Positions 8,801 to 14,473 are shown, numbered from the stretch's first letter. The stretch is 14,615 nucleotides of DNA from JAAYJM01 sp964499465 (GCA_964499465.1 CAZCLJ010000097.1:1-14615); one strand, 5' to 3'. Program-made: numbers and translations. The notes: a model not told the origin generated them from the sequence alone.

Positions 8801-9855
8801 TCAGCTATAAAAACACCGTCCGGAGCATTATCAATATAGCTTCGAAATTGTTTTTCGCTGTTTATTAATTCTTTTCTTGCTTTGTGGCTTTCGGTAACAT
8901 CAGAAAAAACGATTACTACTCCTTTTACATTTCCAAATATATCTTTGATTGGAGCAGCGCCATCAGAAATATTGTATTCAGTTCCATCTTTGGAAACTAA
9001 TATTGTATGATTGGAAAGTTCAATGATTTCACCTGTATTAAGGACCTGAGTAACAGGGCAAGTGATGTTTTCCTTTGTATCTTCATTGTAAATCTGAAAG
9101 ATATTACAAAATTTATTTCCCTTTGCTTCCTCCATTTTATAACCCAGAATCTTTTCTGCTGCCGGATTCATCATTACTACGTTTCCGTTTTCATCAGTAG
9201 AAACAACGGCATCTGAAATTGAATGTAAGGTTATTGATAAATTTTCCTCGCTTTGAAGTATTCGGTTATTTATTATTTCTTCATTTAATTGATTTCTGAT
9301 TAATATTCCAAGTAAAACTGTTGCGATTGGATAAATTAGCAATACCGGAAGAGAAATATGTTCCAAAACTTCTACTGCTTTATCATAAGTCATTGAAAAT
9401 GTTAATGCTAACATTACAATATGAACAACAATTCCAAGTAAATATAAATTCCAATTTTTTATATTAACAAGAGGAACTCTGCGAAAATGCCGCCAAGCTA
9501 ATCCAATTAAACCTGATGCTAAAATTACAGACACTCCCATTACTGCTGCAGTTCCGCTAAGTATTATCCTGTATATTATTGCAAAAACCATTGTTATTAT
9601 AGTCGGAATTGTTCCAAAGAACAAACCACTAATACATAGCAAAACTGAACGTGTGTCGAAAATTATTCCTTTTTCCAATATCCAGGGCGTTGCCATTAAA
9701 GCAATACATACGACACCCATTAAAGCACCAACAAGTATTTTTCCGAATATTGCCGTTTCAAACTGCCATTTTCTTAATGTGATATTAAAAATAAAAGCGA
9801 TTGCAAGCAGCAAAGCTGCGTTGTGTAATAAATCCAAATAAATGCTATTATTCAT
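2887..9855 (-). CDS. Giant membrane hybrid histidine kinase (5TM-LytS, 11 PAS, GAF, PocR, HisKA, HATPase, REC)
   Basis: A 2322-residue sensor kinase. Residues 1-195 hold several membrane helices with FDTRSVLLCISGLFFG, the hallmark of the 5TM-5TMR_LYT (LytS-like) sensor. PAS domains follow at about 200-322, 332-442, 453-556, 566-681, 691-803, 814-922 and 934-1049, most starting S/EExxRxL and ending in a DIT motif. A GAF domain lies at about 1070-1230, then PAS at 1239-1354, 1363-1476 and 1489-1604. A PocR-type ligand domain at about 1626-1799 has Cys1675, Cys1678, Cys1692 and Cys1712. The last PAS is at 1821-1932. HisKA carries MSHEIRTPLNG with phospho-acceptor His1962; the HATPase has NNAAK, DTGIGI and GGTGLGL; the receiver (about 2200-2318) has Asp2251 in LILMDLKMP and a conserved Lys in SKPI. 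All catalytic motifs look intact. No response regulator or Hpt gene is adjacent, so the output is unknown. The start ATG follows an AT-only leader without a Shine-Dalgarno. Confidence 0.92.
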   Translation of the reverse strand: MNNSIYLDLLHNAALLLAIAFIFNITLRKWQFETAIFGKILVGALMGVVCIALMATPWILEKGIIFDTRSVLLCISGLFFGTIPTIITMVFAIIYRIILSGTAAVMGVSVILASGLIGLAWRHFRRVPLVNIKNWNLYLLGIVVHIVMLALTFSMTYDKAVEVLEHISLPVLLIYPIATVLLGILIRNQLNEEIINNRILQSEENLSITLHSISDAVVSTDENGNVVMMNPAAEKILGYKMEEAKGNKFCNIFQIYNEDTKENITCPVTQVLNTGEIIELSNHTILVSKDGTEYNISDGAAPIKDIFGNVKGVVIVFSDVTESHKARKELINSEKQFRSYIDNAPDGVFIADNQGNFINVNNSAAIMSGYSREELLKLNIRDIVIEEDLDKGLETFRKILEEGEASDNFRYKIKDGSIRNWSIKAVKINDNTVLGFASDITEEIILKEKLKASDRVFKYSVDMLCTANYDGFFTHLNPAWEKTLGWDLQILLSKPYKDFIHPDDIYGRTIDDIDLLNYCIRFLCKDGTYKWLSWNIYPYPDEKVIFAVARDITKQKENELALKESEKKYRTLFENMNEAFALHEIILDENNKPVDYRFIEINSVFEEMTGLKRENVIGNKVLDILPKTEEFWINTYGEVAISGKSVSFTDYSKELNKYYNVKAFCPQKGYFAVTFSDITEMKLAEQAIKEREERYRSLFENNHAVMLIIDPKNSEIIDVNPAAVKFYRWSKEELLQKKISDINILSEYEVQNEMNLAQQEKRNCFIFKHLIADGTFRDVEVYSGPITINERPLLYSVIHDITVRKKAEELVRESEERYNRFINTHSDIIFVKDDALRYVVVNDAYCKFLNKDRKDILNKTDYQLMPKENADNCKESDRKALSSGKTYFVEEQVGNQIFEVTKFPIKLTKGKIGVGAIIKDITEQRKFIEKIKTNEARFRGLVENAFDGIYLIRDTKYEFVNEKFCEITGYPREELLSDEFDFNVLLTENSKELMRKRYEARYSHQEVSNLYEIEIVNKNNAKKALEVSTVVLEDKESILVLGIMRDITERKIAELKIKEDSIRQQKYNSFISELIKDAEFVSGKFSDNLRKIAKSASIAMDTERVSIWLYNYNYSELYCKTLYEKSKDQFSKGMKLTANEIINYVEAHKVGKVVATENVFEDPLTNQIPPSYFIESNIKSLLDAPVWAQGRLAALISFENTGHHRKWLPDEIQLSLTLASFISLCIETHQRKQVEEALRDSEELHRKLLMTVPDIIIRTDINGHITFVNETSFPFFNMLPIERVYGKNIFDFIADEDRERAKADLNKMLKEPQGIIEYKLRFEDGNELICEVNGDVIHDINNQPVGMVFVIRDISEKKITEEQIYLKSLVLNQIQDKVTITDLNGIIIDVNNAELELLGYTKEEIIGSSINMYGDDIQKGASQKEILEKTLNDSQWRGEVVNYNKQGEEFILDCRVSTIFDLNNNPIALCGISTDITQQKKDEEELKQKNDFIQKVLDNLPIGIAINSISSNKVFYFNHKFEEINGWNKEILSDIDKFYMNAIPDEKYRSEIRTRIINDMKSLDENRMHWENLKILTQNGEYKYINIANIPLTEQDSMVSTVIDITKQKRAEEALEKRIIALTQPINDSSNLTFEDLFNIVEIQKIQDDFANATGVASIITYPDGTPITKPSNFCTLCNDIIRKTEKGLENCFLSDATLGKSSFDSPRIQPCFSGGLWDAGAGISVGGKHIANWLIGQVRDETQTEEDMIKYADEINVDKDVFLEAFRKVPSMSKERFEKVAQALFTLANQLSNIAYQNVQQARFITQMEKYDEVLRNEKYFSDKLIESLPGLFFMFDSNMQIVRWNKNKETFLGLNSDSIRTHNIFDSIDDSDKQLLIDAIKVAYEKGSAQGIVKLIRYDGEICSYHITGQRFDTNQETFLMGVGIDFSKRIKMENELLIAKNKAEQSDKLKTSFLQNMSHEIRTPLNGIMGFSNLLRDFDELIDEERYEYIDLIISSSKRLLAIVNDVLEISRLDSGIAKVNISNFSLSEMFHYINSLYNDSINDKGINYISKLPDDYSKLYLITDKDKLYQIIINLLNNAAKFTDKGEIEFACFIEDDNFKFSIRDTGIGIKEEYLDKVFERFWQYEAFSNAKYGGTGLGLSICKETAKLLGFELSVVSELNVGSIFILSIPLRYVKGGNIMQKNITEKKEKIILQEMNVLVVEDEDTNYLYFKQLLKKENVRITWVKNGYDAVKKVEEDKFDLILMDLKMPLLSGFEATKMIKKANPNLPIIAQTAYSHQDEKQAALEAGCDAFISKPIEQNELFSIIVDVMNKNKKI

Positions 9856-9889
9856 TTTATTTAATTAATAATAATTTATACTCTAAAAG

Positions 9890-9922
9890 CAAATATAGAT
9901 TTATTTAAAAAAAAAAGCAAGT
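9890..9922 (-). promoter_or_regulatory. Candidate Bacteroidetes-type promoter for the kinase gene
   Basis: Read on the minus strand, CTTG (9922-9919) is followed after 21 nt by TATATTTG (9897-9890), an exact match to the -7 consensus TAnnTTTG with an imperfect -33 TTTG. It sits about 35 nt upstream of the kinase ATG, which would give a short leader. The region is very AT-rich, so a chance match is possible. Confidence 0.4.
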
Positions 9923-9973
9923 TTTATTTTTTTTTATTTGAAAAAGTTGGAAATAAGATAGCTAACGGCTGTC

Positions 9974-10078
9974 GGTTTATGGTTTATAGTTTATAGTTTA
10001 TGGTTTATAGTTTATGGTTTATAGTTTATAGTTTATAGTTTATGGTTATTAGTCATTGGTTATTGGTCATTAGTTGTT
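9974..10078. repeat. Heptanucleotide array, 15 units
   Basis: Fifteen consecutive 7-bp units without a slip: ten of RGTTTAT (9974-10043), then five of the form RGTYRTT (10044-10078), for example AGTCATT, GGTTATT, GGTCATT. The change of unit type is abrupt. Such heptads resemble the short tandemly repeated repetitive sequences first described in heterocystous cyanobacteria. Confidence 0.9.
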
Positions 10079-10087
10079 AGAAAAATA

Positions 10088-10131
10088 CTAATGACTAATC
10101 ACGAATGACGAATGACGAATAATCCAATAAC
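10088..10131. repeat. Heptad units in reverse orientation
   Basis: Read on the minus strand the segment gives GGTTATT, a slipped unit, CGTCATT twice, CGTGATT and AGTCATT, the same family as the adjacent array but inverted. Together with 10044-10078 it forms a large imperfect inverted repeat centred near 10083. Confidence 0.7.
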
Positions 10132-10153
10132 CTTTAAAAACATTTTTCAAAGA

Positions 10154-10221
10154 TGGATTCTTACATCCTTCAGAAATTACACTTCTTTCTTGCTATGCTG
10201 TCAGCTTGCTGTTCGTATAAC
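10154..10221. repeat. Composite palindrome: right arm of the 81-bp element plus 30-bp palindrome copy B
   Basis: Positions 10154-10180 resemble the right arm of the 81-bp element (GGATTCTT at the start, TTCAGAAATTAC at the end). After 11 nt comes the 30-bp palindrome copy B: GCTATGCTGTCAGC (10192-10205), TT, GCTGTTCGTATAAC (10208-10221), with several mismatches. The order and the 11-nt spacing are the same as at 2364-2432. Confidence 0.6.
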
Positions 10222-10531
10222 TTTTTGCTTAAAAACAATATTTTCATTTCCTGAAATATAAAAAATTCCCTTTGAAGTCTTATTAATTACTTTGAAAATT
10301 CTTTTTTTTTCTTTGGAAAGGAAAATGATTCAGAAGAAATGAGAATTATTTCAATTAAAAGATTTATTCCTTTCTATTTAACCACTTTAATTATGCATAA
10401 AAAATGTATATACAATCTATGAACTATATTCCATTTAGTTTTTTGATATTACATTTATTTTTTTTAAAATTTACTTCTATTTAAATTATATTAAATCAAG
10501 ATTTTTTATAATTTTATTAAATATTATTAGT
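10222..10531. other. AT-rich intergenic stretch with nothing recognised
   Basis: I see no supported gene, RNA or clear promoter here. It is composed mainly of A and T runs; open frames in it are short. Confidence 0.5.
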
Positions 10532-10843
10532 ATGAGTATTTTATTAAATATTATAATATTGGATATTTTTATTATAGTATTTATATTTTTTATTAATAAA
10601 TTTATATTTATTATAGTTATCTCTTATTTTGTTATGATAATATTCATTAACATAGGAGCAAAAAAACAAAATAAAAGAGTAATAAAACAAAATAAAGGAA
10701 TAAAAAAACAAAATAAAGGAGCAAAAAAACAAAATAAAAGAGTAATAAAACAAAATAAAGGAATAAAAAAACAAAATAAAGGAGCAAAAAAACAAAATAA
10801 AAGAGTAATAAAACAAAATAAAGGAGCAAAAAAAACAAAATAA
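10532..10843 (+). CDS. Doubtful ORF: hydrophobic N-terminus plus Lys/Gln/Asn repeat tail
   Basis: A possible 103-residue protein. Residues 1-40 are strongly hydrophobic (Ile, Phe, Val), enough for one or two membrane segments; the rest is a basic tail of 7-residue units of the type AKKQNKR, VIKQNKG, IKKQNKG. I do not recognise it. There is no ribosome binding site before the ATG and the base composition is extreme. The tail exists only because a 21-bp DNA repeat stays open in this frame (minus-strand frames are open too). The frame ends because the last unit has eight As where the others have seven. A chance ORF is the more likely explanation. Confidence 0.2.
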   Translation: MSILLNIIILDIFIIVFIFFINKFIFIIVISYFVMIIFINIGAKKQNKRVIKQNKGIKKQNKGAKKQNKRVIKQNKGIKKQNKGAKKQNKRVIKQNKGAKKTK

Positions 10844-10861
10844 AAGAATAATAAAACAAAA
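10655..10861. repeat. 21-bp tandem array with a 63-bp higher-order period
   Basis: Nine units of 21 bp in the order A-B-C-A-B-C-A-B-A, where A starts GGAGCA, B starts AGAGTAATA and C starts GGAATA, and all end ACAAAATAAA. The last A unit (10823-10844) has one extra A, making it 22 bp. A partial, degenerate tenth unit follows to 10861. The exact A-B-C recurrence shows that a 63-bp block was duplicated after the three unit types had diverged. Confidence 0.93.
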
Positions 10862-11080
10862 ATATAATTCTTTTATTAAGAATTTTCATTTTTCTTAAAT
10901 AAATTCTATGAATTTTTTTCGGGAAAAAGTAAAATCAAGAAGGAATTATTTGATTTCAAATGTTGAATTTTCTATTTTTATCTTTAATTTTCATACTTCA
11001 TAGCTTAACGACCAACCTTATTAGCTTGAATTTGGAATTTTCACAGAAAGAAATGCAGATTTGAAAGACATCTTTTTCCA
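10862..11080. other. AT-rich intergenic stretch with nothing recognised
   Basis: No coding frame or RNA is supported. Some short self-complementary AT stretches such as AATTCTTTTATTAAGAATT occur near the array, but none is followed by features of a terminator. Confidence 0.45.
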
Positions 11081-11148
11081 GTCATACTTTCAGCAAGCTG
11101 ATAGTATGACTTCTTCTTGTTATGCTATCAGCTTGTTGTGTGTATGAA
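11081..11148. repeat. Inverted pair of 30-bp palindromes, copies C and D
   Basis: Copy C: arms GTCATACTTTCAGC (11081-11094) and GCTGATAGTATGAC (11097-11110) pair at 13 of 14 positions around AA. Copy D: GTTATGCTATCAGC (11119-11132), TT, GTTGTGTGTATGAA (11135-11148), more decayed. The reverse complement of C matches D, A and B (TT in the loop), so C is inverted relative to the others and C and D face each other across 8 nt. Confidence 0.75.
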
Positions 11149-11216
11149 TTCTATTTTCACATTTGAACAACTTTATTATTGCATTACTTTTGTCATTTTC
11201 CACCAAATTTTTAATT

Positions 11217-11246
11217 TTTGAAACAAGTTATTTATTCGTAAATTTG
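11217..11246 (+). promoter_or_regulatory. Bacteroidetes-type promoter upstream of the antitoxin remnant
   Basis: TTTG at 11217-11220, an 18-nt spacer, then TAAATTTG at 11239-11246: exact matches to both halves of the Bacteroidetes consensus (TTTG at -33, TAnnTTTG at -7). Transcription would begin around 11252-11255, about 25-28 nt before the ATG of the remnant, and could continue into the HEPN pair and ugd-wecB. Confidence 0.6.
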
Positions 11247-11279
11247 TAATGATTTTCTGATTTAGATAAGGAGTTTTGT

Positions 11280-11336
11280 ATGGATGCAGAATTAACTTTA
11301 ACGATAGACAAAGAAATAAAAGAAAAACAATTATAA
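11280..11336 (+). pseudogene. Truncated antitoxin start (DUF6364-like)
   Basis: An 18-codon ORF reading MDAELTLTIDKEIKEKQL then TAA. It is preceded by a strong Shine-Dalgarno (AAGGAG at 11268-11273, 6 nt before the ATG) and a good promoter. The residues match the way DUF6364-type ribbon-helix-helix-like antitoxins begin (M-x-x-x-LTLTIDK-x-VIEKAK...), as I recall that family; such antitoxins are about 70-90 residues and usually pair with a PIN-domain toxin. Only the first beta strand remains, and no PIN gene follows. I read it as the 5' end of a deleted toxin-antitoxin operon whose expression signals survive. A functional short leader peptide is the alternative. Confidence 0.55.
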
Positions 11337-11408
11337 ATAACTTATCATATACATTCACTTCTTAATAAGAAAATTAGTAAGGAGTGTATAAATAATTTTA
11401 AATAATTT

Positions 11409-11792
11409 ATGAAAGAGCAATTTTTAGAAAAGGCACTGGAAAATTATAAAGCAGCTAATATTTTATTTCAAAATGGTTTATATAATTCAAGCGCAAATCG
11501 TGCTTATTATTCTGCATTTCAAGCAGCTTTATATGTCTTATTAAAAAATAATTATAATCCTGTTATTGACCATAGAAATGTTCAATCTATCTTTAATAAT
11601 GAACTAATTAATAAAAAGAAATTGTTTCCTTCAAGTTGTAAAAAATTATTGCCTGATTTACAAAAAAACAGGAATCAGGCAGATTATAAACCATCTGGAA
11701 TTAGTAAAAAAAATGCTTTAAATCAGATTAATATGCTAAAAGAATTCTTTAAATTTATTTTAAAAGAGGAATTTTATGAGAATCAACTATAA
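11409..11792 (+). CDS. HEPN-domain protein, candidate toxin
   Basis: A 127-residue, all-helical cytosolic protein. Residues 10-45 (ENYKAANILFQNG, then SANRAYYSAFQAALYVLL) and the later RNQADY (88-93) have the layout of the HEPN family (PF05168 type): two antiparallel helix pairs with a polar RxxADY motif at the start of helix 4. Canonical HEPN RNases have R-x4-6-H; here the RNxxxH pattern reads R88-N-Q-A-D-Y93, with Tyr where His would be, so RNase activity is uncertain. Many members with RxxADY are known. It overlaps the next gene by 17 nt, as toxin-antitoxin pairs often do. The ATG is the first start in frame after a stop at 11403; the AAGGAG at 11379-11384 is 24 nt away, too far to serve it, so initiation signals are poor. 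Toxin function is inferred from family and context. Confidence 0.78.
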   Translation: MKEQFLEKALENYKAANILFQNGLYNSSANRAYYSAFQAALYVLLKNNYNPVIDHRNVQSIFNNELINKKKLFPSSCKKLLPDLQKNRNQADYKPSGISKKNALNQINMLKEFFKFILKEEFYENQL

Positions 11793-12036
11793 ACAACAAG
11801 AATTGATAGACTTTCTTTTCAATAAAGTTAAAAAGGAATATCCAGAAATTAAGTTGCTCAACATTGAATCAAGCCCTGACGACCCCGAACATATATGGAT
11901 AAATGTTGAAGCAAATATGGATGAAGATAGAGAAATCGAATTGAAACACTATTCGTCAGAACTCGAAGCAGATATACTTATCAACTATGGATATGCTATA
12001 TCAATTATGCCCGAAAATGCGTATGCTATTTATTAA
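11776..12036 (+). CDS. Small acidic partner of the HEPN protein, candidate antitoxin
   Basis: An 86-residue protein I cannot assign to a named family. It begins with a helix (YKQQELIDFLFNKVKKEY), then strands LLNIESS and HIWINVEAN, a highly charged helix (DEDREIELKHYSSELEADIL) and a final strand YAISIMP, suggesting a compact alpha/beta fold. The nucleotidyltransferase motif (GSxxxG...SDxD) of MntA-type HEPN partners is absent. GAGGA at 11766-11770, 5 nt before the ATG and inside the HEPN gene, is a good ribosome binding site, so this gene should be better translated than the HEPN gene, as expected for an antitoxin. It ends 20 nt before ugd. The protein is real with good confidence; the antitoxin role is inference. 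Confidence 0.72.
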   Translation: MRINYKQQELIDFLFNKVKKEYPEIKLLNIESSPDDPEHIWINVEANMDEDREIELKHYSSELEADILINYGYAISIMPENAYAIY

Positions 12037-12056
12037 TAAATAAAATAAAGGTTTAT

Positions 12057-13385
12057 ATGGCTTATAATATTGGAATTATTGGAACCGGTTATGTCGGTTT
12101 GGTTACCGGAACTTGTTTTGCCTCAACCGGCAATAATGTTCTTTGTATTGATAACGACAAAGAAAAAATTGAAAAACTAAAGCAAGGCATTATGCCTATT
12201 TACGAGCCCGGATTGGACTATTTGGTTATTAAAAATTACACTGAAAAGCGATTAAAGTTTTCAACTGATTTGGAAGCAGCCGTAACAAATTGTATGATGA
12301 TTTTTCTTTGCCTCCCAACTCCTCCAAATGAAGATGGAAGTGCAGATTTGCACCATTTGTTGAACGTTGCCGAAGATATTGCAAAAATAATTAAAGCAAA
12401 GGGAATTACAGAAAAAAGGATTTTAATAAATAAAAGCACCGTGCCAGTTGGAACTGCTGAAAAAGTTGTCAATTTATTGAATGAAATAATTCCTAATAAT
12501 AATATTGATGTGTTAAGCAATCCGGAATTTTTGCGTGAGGGCTTCGCTGTTGATGATGCTTTGAAACCAGAAAGAGTTGTTATTGGAACTTCAAATCCGG
12601 AAATTGAACCGATAATGCGTTCTTTATATGAGCCATTCGTTAGAAGTGGCAATCCCATTTATTTCTTTGATATTAAGTCCGCTGAATTAACCAAATATGC
12701 TTCCAATTCATTTTTAGCTACAAAAATATCATTTATGAATGATTTGTCTGCTTATTGCGAAAAAGTTGGTGCCGATATCGAAAGTGTTCGTATTGGAATG
12801 GGTTCAGATACCCGAATTGGAAAACGCTTCTTATTTGCCGGCATTGGCTATGGCGGTTCCTGCTTTCCAAAAGACGTTCGCGCTTTAATGTATTCCGCTG
12901 ATGCAGCAAACACCCCACTTGATATTTTGAAAGCCGTATATTCTGTTAATGCAAAGCAAATAGAGCGATTCAATCAAAAAATTTTAAATCACTTTAACAA
13001 TGATTTAAAAGGAAAGAAATTTGCTATTTGGGGACTTGCTTTTAAACCAAATACAGACGACACCCGCGAAGCACCAGCTTTTTCAATCATTGAATTTCTT
13101 TTAGAAAAAGGAGCAAGTGTTTCTGTTTATGACCCTGAAGCTATTGAAAATACCAAGAAGAAATTCGGTGTAAGCATTGAGTATGTTGCTGATATGTATG
13201 ATGCTTTACAAGATGCAGATGCTTTGATTGTTCCAACGGAATGGGGAGTATTTCGCAGACCGGAATTTGAAAAAATTAAGGAAATGCTAAAAACCCCGGT
13301 ATTATTCGATGGAAGAAATATTTACAACCCTGACGAAATGAAAGAACTTGGATTTATTTATTATTGTATTGGAAGAAAATGTTAA
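12057..13385 (+). CDS. ugd: UDP-glucose 6-dehydrogenase
   Basis: A 442-residue cytosolic enzyme that oxidises UDP-glucose to UDP-glucuronate with two NAD+, feeding capsule, exopolysaccharide or O-antigen synthesis. The N-terminal Rossmann fold has G9-T-G11-Y-V-G14. The middle domain shows NKSTVPVGT, NPEFLREGFAVDD and the helix TKYASNSFLATKISFMND. The catalytic Cys is residue 269 in GYGGSCFPKDV. The C-terminal UDP-binding domain has WGLAFKPNTDDTREAP. YEPGLDYLV and FLREG favour UDP-glucose over UDP-ManNAc dehydrogenase (WecC). AAAGG at 12047-12051 lies 5 nt before the ATG. It overlaps wecB by 7 nt (ATGTTAA) and follows the HEPN pair closely, so all four genes probably form one transcript. Length and motifs are complete. 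Confidence 0.95.
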   Translation: MAYNIGIIGTGYVGLVTGTCFASTGNNVLCIDNDKEKIEKLKQGIMPIYEPGLDYLVIKNYTEKRLKFSTDLEAAVTNCMMIFLCLPTPPNEDGSADLHHLLNVAEDIAKIIKAKGITEKRILINKSTVPVGTAEKVVNLLNEIIPNNNIDVLSNPEFLREGFAVDDALKPERVVIGTSNPEIEPIMRSLYEPFVRSGNPIYFFDIKSAELTKYASNSFLATKISFMNDLSAYCEKVGADIESVRIGMGSDTRIGKRFLFAGIGYGGSCFPKDVRALMYSADAANTPLDILKAVYSVNAKQIERFNQKILNHFNNDLKGKKFAIWGLAFKPNTDDTREAPAFSIIEFLLEKGASVSVYDPEAIENTKKKFGVSIEYVADMYDALQDADALIVPTEWGVFRRPEFEKIKEMLKTPVLFDGRNIYNPDEMKELGFIYYCIGRKC

Positions 13386-14473
13386 AACTTTTTTTAGTAG
13401 GTGGAGCAAGACCCAATTTTATGAAAATTGCTCCACTTTATCGTGAGTTAAAGAAAAATTCAGTTCAAATCGAAACGAAAATTATTCATACAGGACAGCA
13501 TTACGATTATGCAATGTCCAAAGTATTTTTTGAGCAATTAGGTCTTCCGCAGCCCGATTATTATTTAAATGTTGGCTCAAGCTCCCACGCAGTTCAGACC
13601 GCAAATATAATGGTCGCTGTAGAAAAAGTATTCGAGCAGGACAAACCCGACTGGCTATTCGTTGTTGGCGATGTAAATTCAACTATTGCCTGCTCCCTCA
13701 CTGCTGTGAAACTTGGAATAAAAGTAGCTCACGTGGAAGCCGGCTTACGCAGTTTCGATATGGATATGCCCGAAGAAATCAACCGAATACTTACCGACAG
13801 AATCTCAAATCTGCTCCTTTGCTCTGAACCATCTGGTATAAAAAATCTGCTTGCCGAAGGGTATGATATGAACAAGGTTCATCTCGTTGGTAATACTATG
13901 ATTGATACTCTTGCTTATCATTTGGAAAGTATTAAACAAAATGATTATTATAAAACTTTGGATTTAAAAGCAAATAATTACATTTGCCTAACCCTGCATC
14001 GTCCTTCAAATGTCGATAATTATAATAATCTGCTTAATTTGTTTAATATTTTGGATTACGCAGCAAAACAATCTGATATGATTTTCCCGGCACATCCAAG
14101 AACAGTCAAAAATATTGCTAAATTTGGATTAAAAGAAAAATTTGAAACAATAGCCAATTTAAAAATCATTGACCCAGTCGGTTACTTTGAATTTATGAAT
14201 CTTGTTGTTAATTCAAAATTCATCTTGACTGATTCCGGTGGAATACAGGAAGAAACAACATATCTTGGAATTCCTTGTGTTACTTTAAGAGAAAATACTG
14301 AACGCCCTTTAACGTCAGATGAAGGAACAAACAAAGTTGTTGGAACCAATTTCGATAAAGTTGCCAGTGCAATCAAATGGGCTGCAGAATTTAACCGCAG
14401 TGAATACAAAGCTCCCGCTTTATGGGACGGAAAAGCTGCTCAAAGAATAGTTGAGATAATGATTAATGATTAA
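13379..14473 (+). CDS. wecB: UDP-N-acetylglucosamine 2-epimerase (non-hydrolysing)
   Basis: A 364-residue cytosolic enzyme interconverting UDP-GlcNAc and UDP-ManNAc, precursor of ManNAc or ManNAcA residues in surface glycans. Two Rossmann-like domains (GT-B fold). Recognisable are GARPNFMKIAPL with Arg11, TGQHYDYAMS, VVGDVNST with Asp98, HVEAGLRS with Glu120, MPEEINR with Glu132, LHRPSNVDN with His207, TDSGGIQEE and LRENTERP; these match the catalytic and substrate residues of the E. coli enzyme (Asp95, Glu117, Glu131, His213). I start the gene at the ATG at 13379, which gives MLKLFLVGGARP; a TTG at 13364 in the same frame would add five residues but lies deep in ugd and lacks support. The last four codons and stop lie within a heptanucleotide array. 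No wecC is present in the window, so the fate of UDP-ManNAc is not shown. Confidence 0.95.
   Translation: MLKLFLVGGARPNFMKIAPLYRELKKNSVQIETKIIHTGQHYDYAMSKVFFEQLGLPQPDYYLNVGSSSHAVQTANIMVAVEKVFEQDKPDWLFVVGDVNSTIACSLTAVKLGIKVAHVEAGLRSFDMDMPEEINRILTDRISNLLLCSEPSGIKNLLAEGYDMNKVHLVGNTMIDTLAYHLESIKQNDYYKTLDLKANNYICLTLHRPSNVDNYNNLLNLFNILDYAAKQSDMIFPAHPRTVKNIAKFGLKEKFETIANLKIIDPVGYFEFMNLVVNSKFILTDSGGIQEETTYLGIPCVTLRENTERPLTSDEGTNKVVGTNFDKVASAIKWAAEFNRSEYKAPALWDGKAAQRIVEIMIND

Noticed and set aside
9974..10131. CRISPR-like array
   Set aside because: The units are 7 bp with no spacers, and no cas gene is in the window. The same holds for the arrays at 10655-10861 and 14460-14571.
10544..10889. Minus-strand Phe/Tyr-rich ORFs over the 21-bp array
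   Set aside because: The repeat unit is a multiple of three and lacks stops in these frames; the sequence is pure low complexity.
11176..11358. Minus-strand ORF of 60 codons
   Set aside because: It runs opposite to the promoter, ribosome binding site and antitoxin remnant on the plus strand, and has no ribosome binding site of its own that I can see.
11359..11371. TTCTTAATAAGAA palindrome as an operator for the toxin-antitoxin locus
   Set aside because: Six-base arms in such AT-rich sequence are expected by chance; no second copy is found near the promoter.
13364..13378. TTG start for wecB adding five residues
   Set aside because: The ATG at 13379 places the GARPN motif at the usual distance from the N-terminus and gives the typical short overlap with ugd.
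12057..13385. UDP-ManNAc dehydrogenase (wecC) because wecB follows
   Set aside because: The YEPGL, FLREG and GYGGSCFPKD motifs and overall sequence fit UDP-glucose dehydrogenase better.
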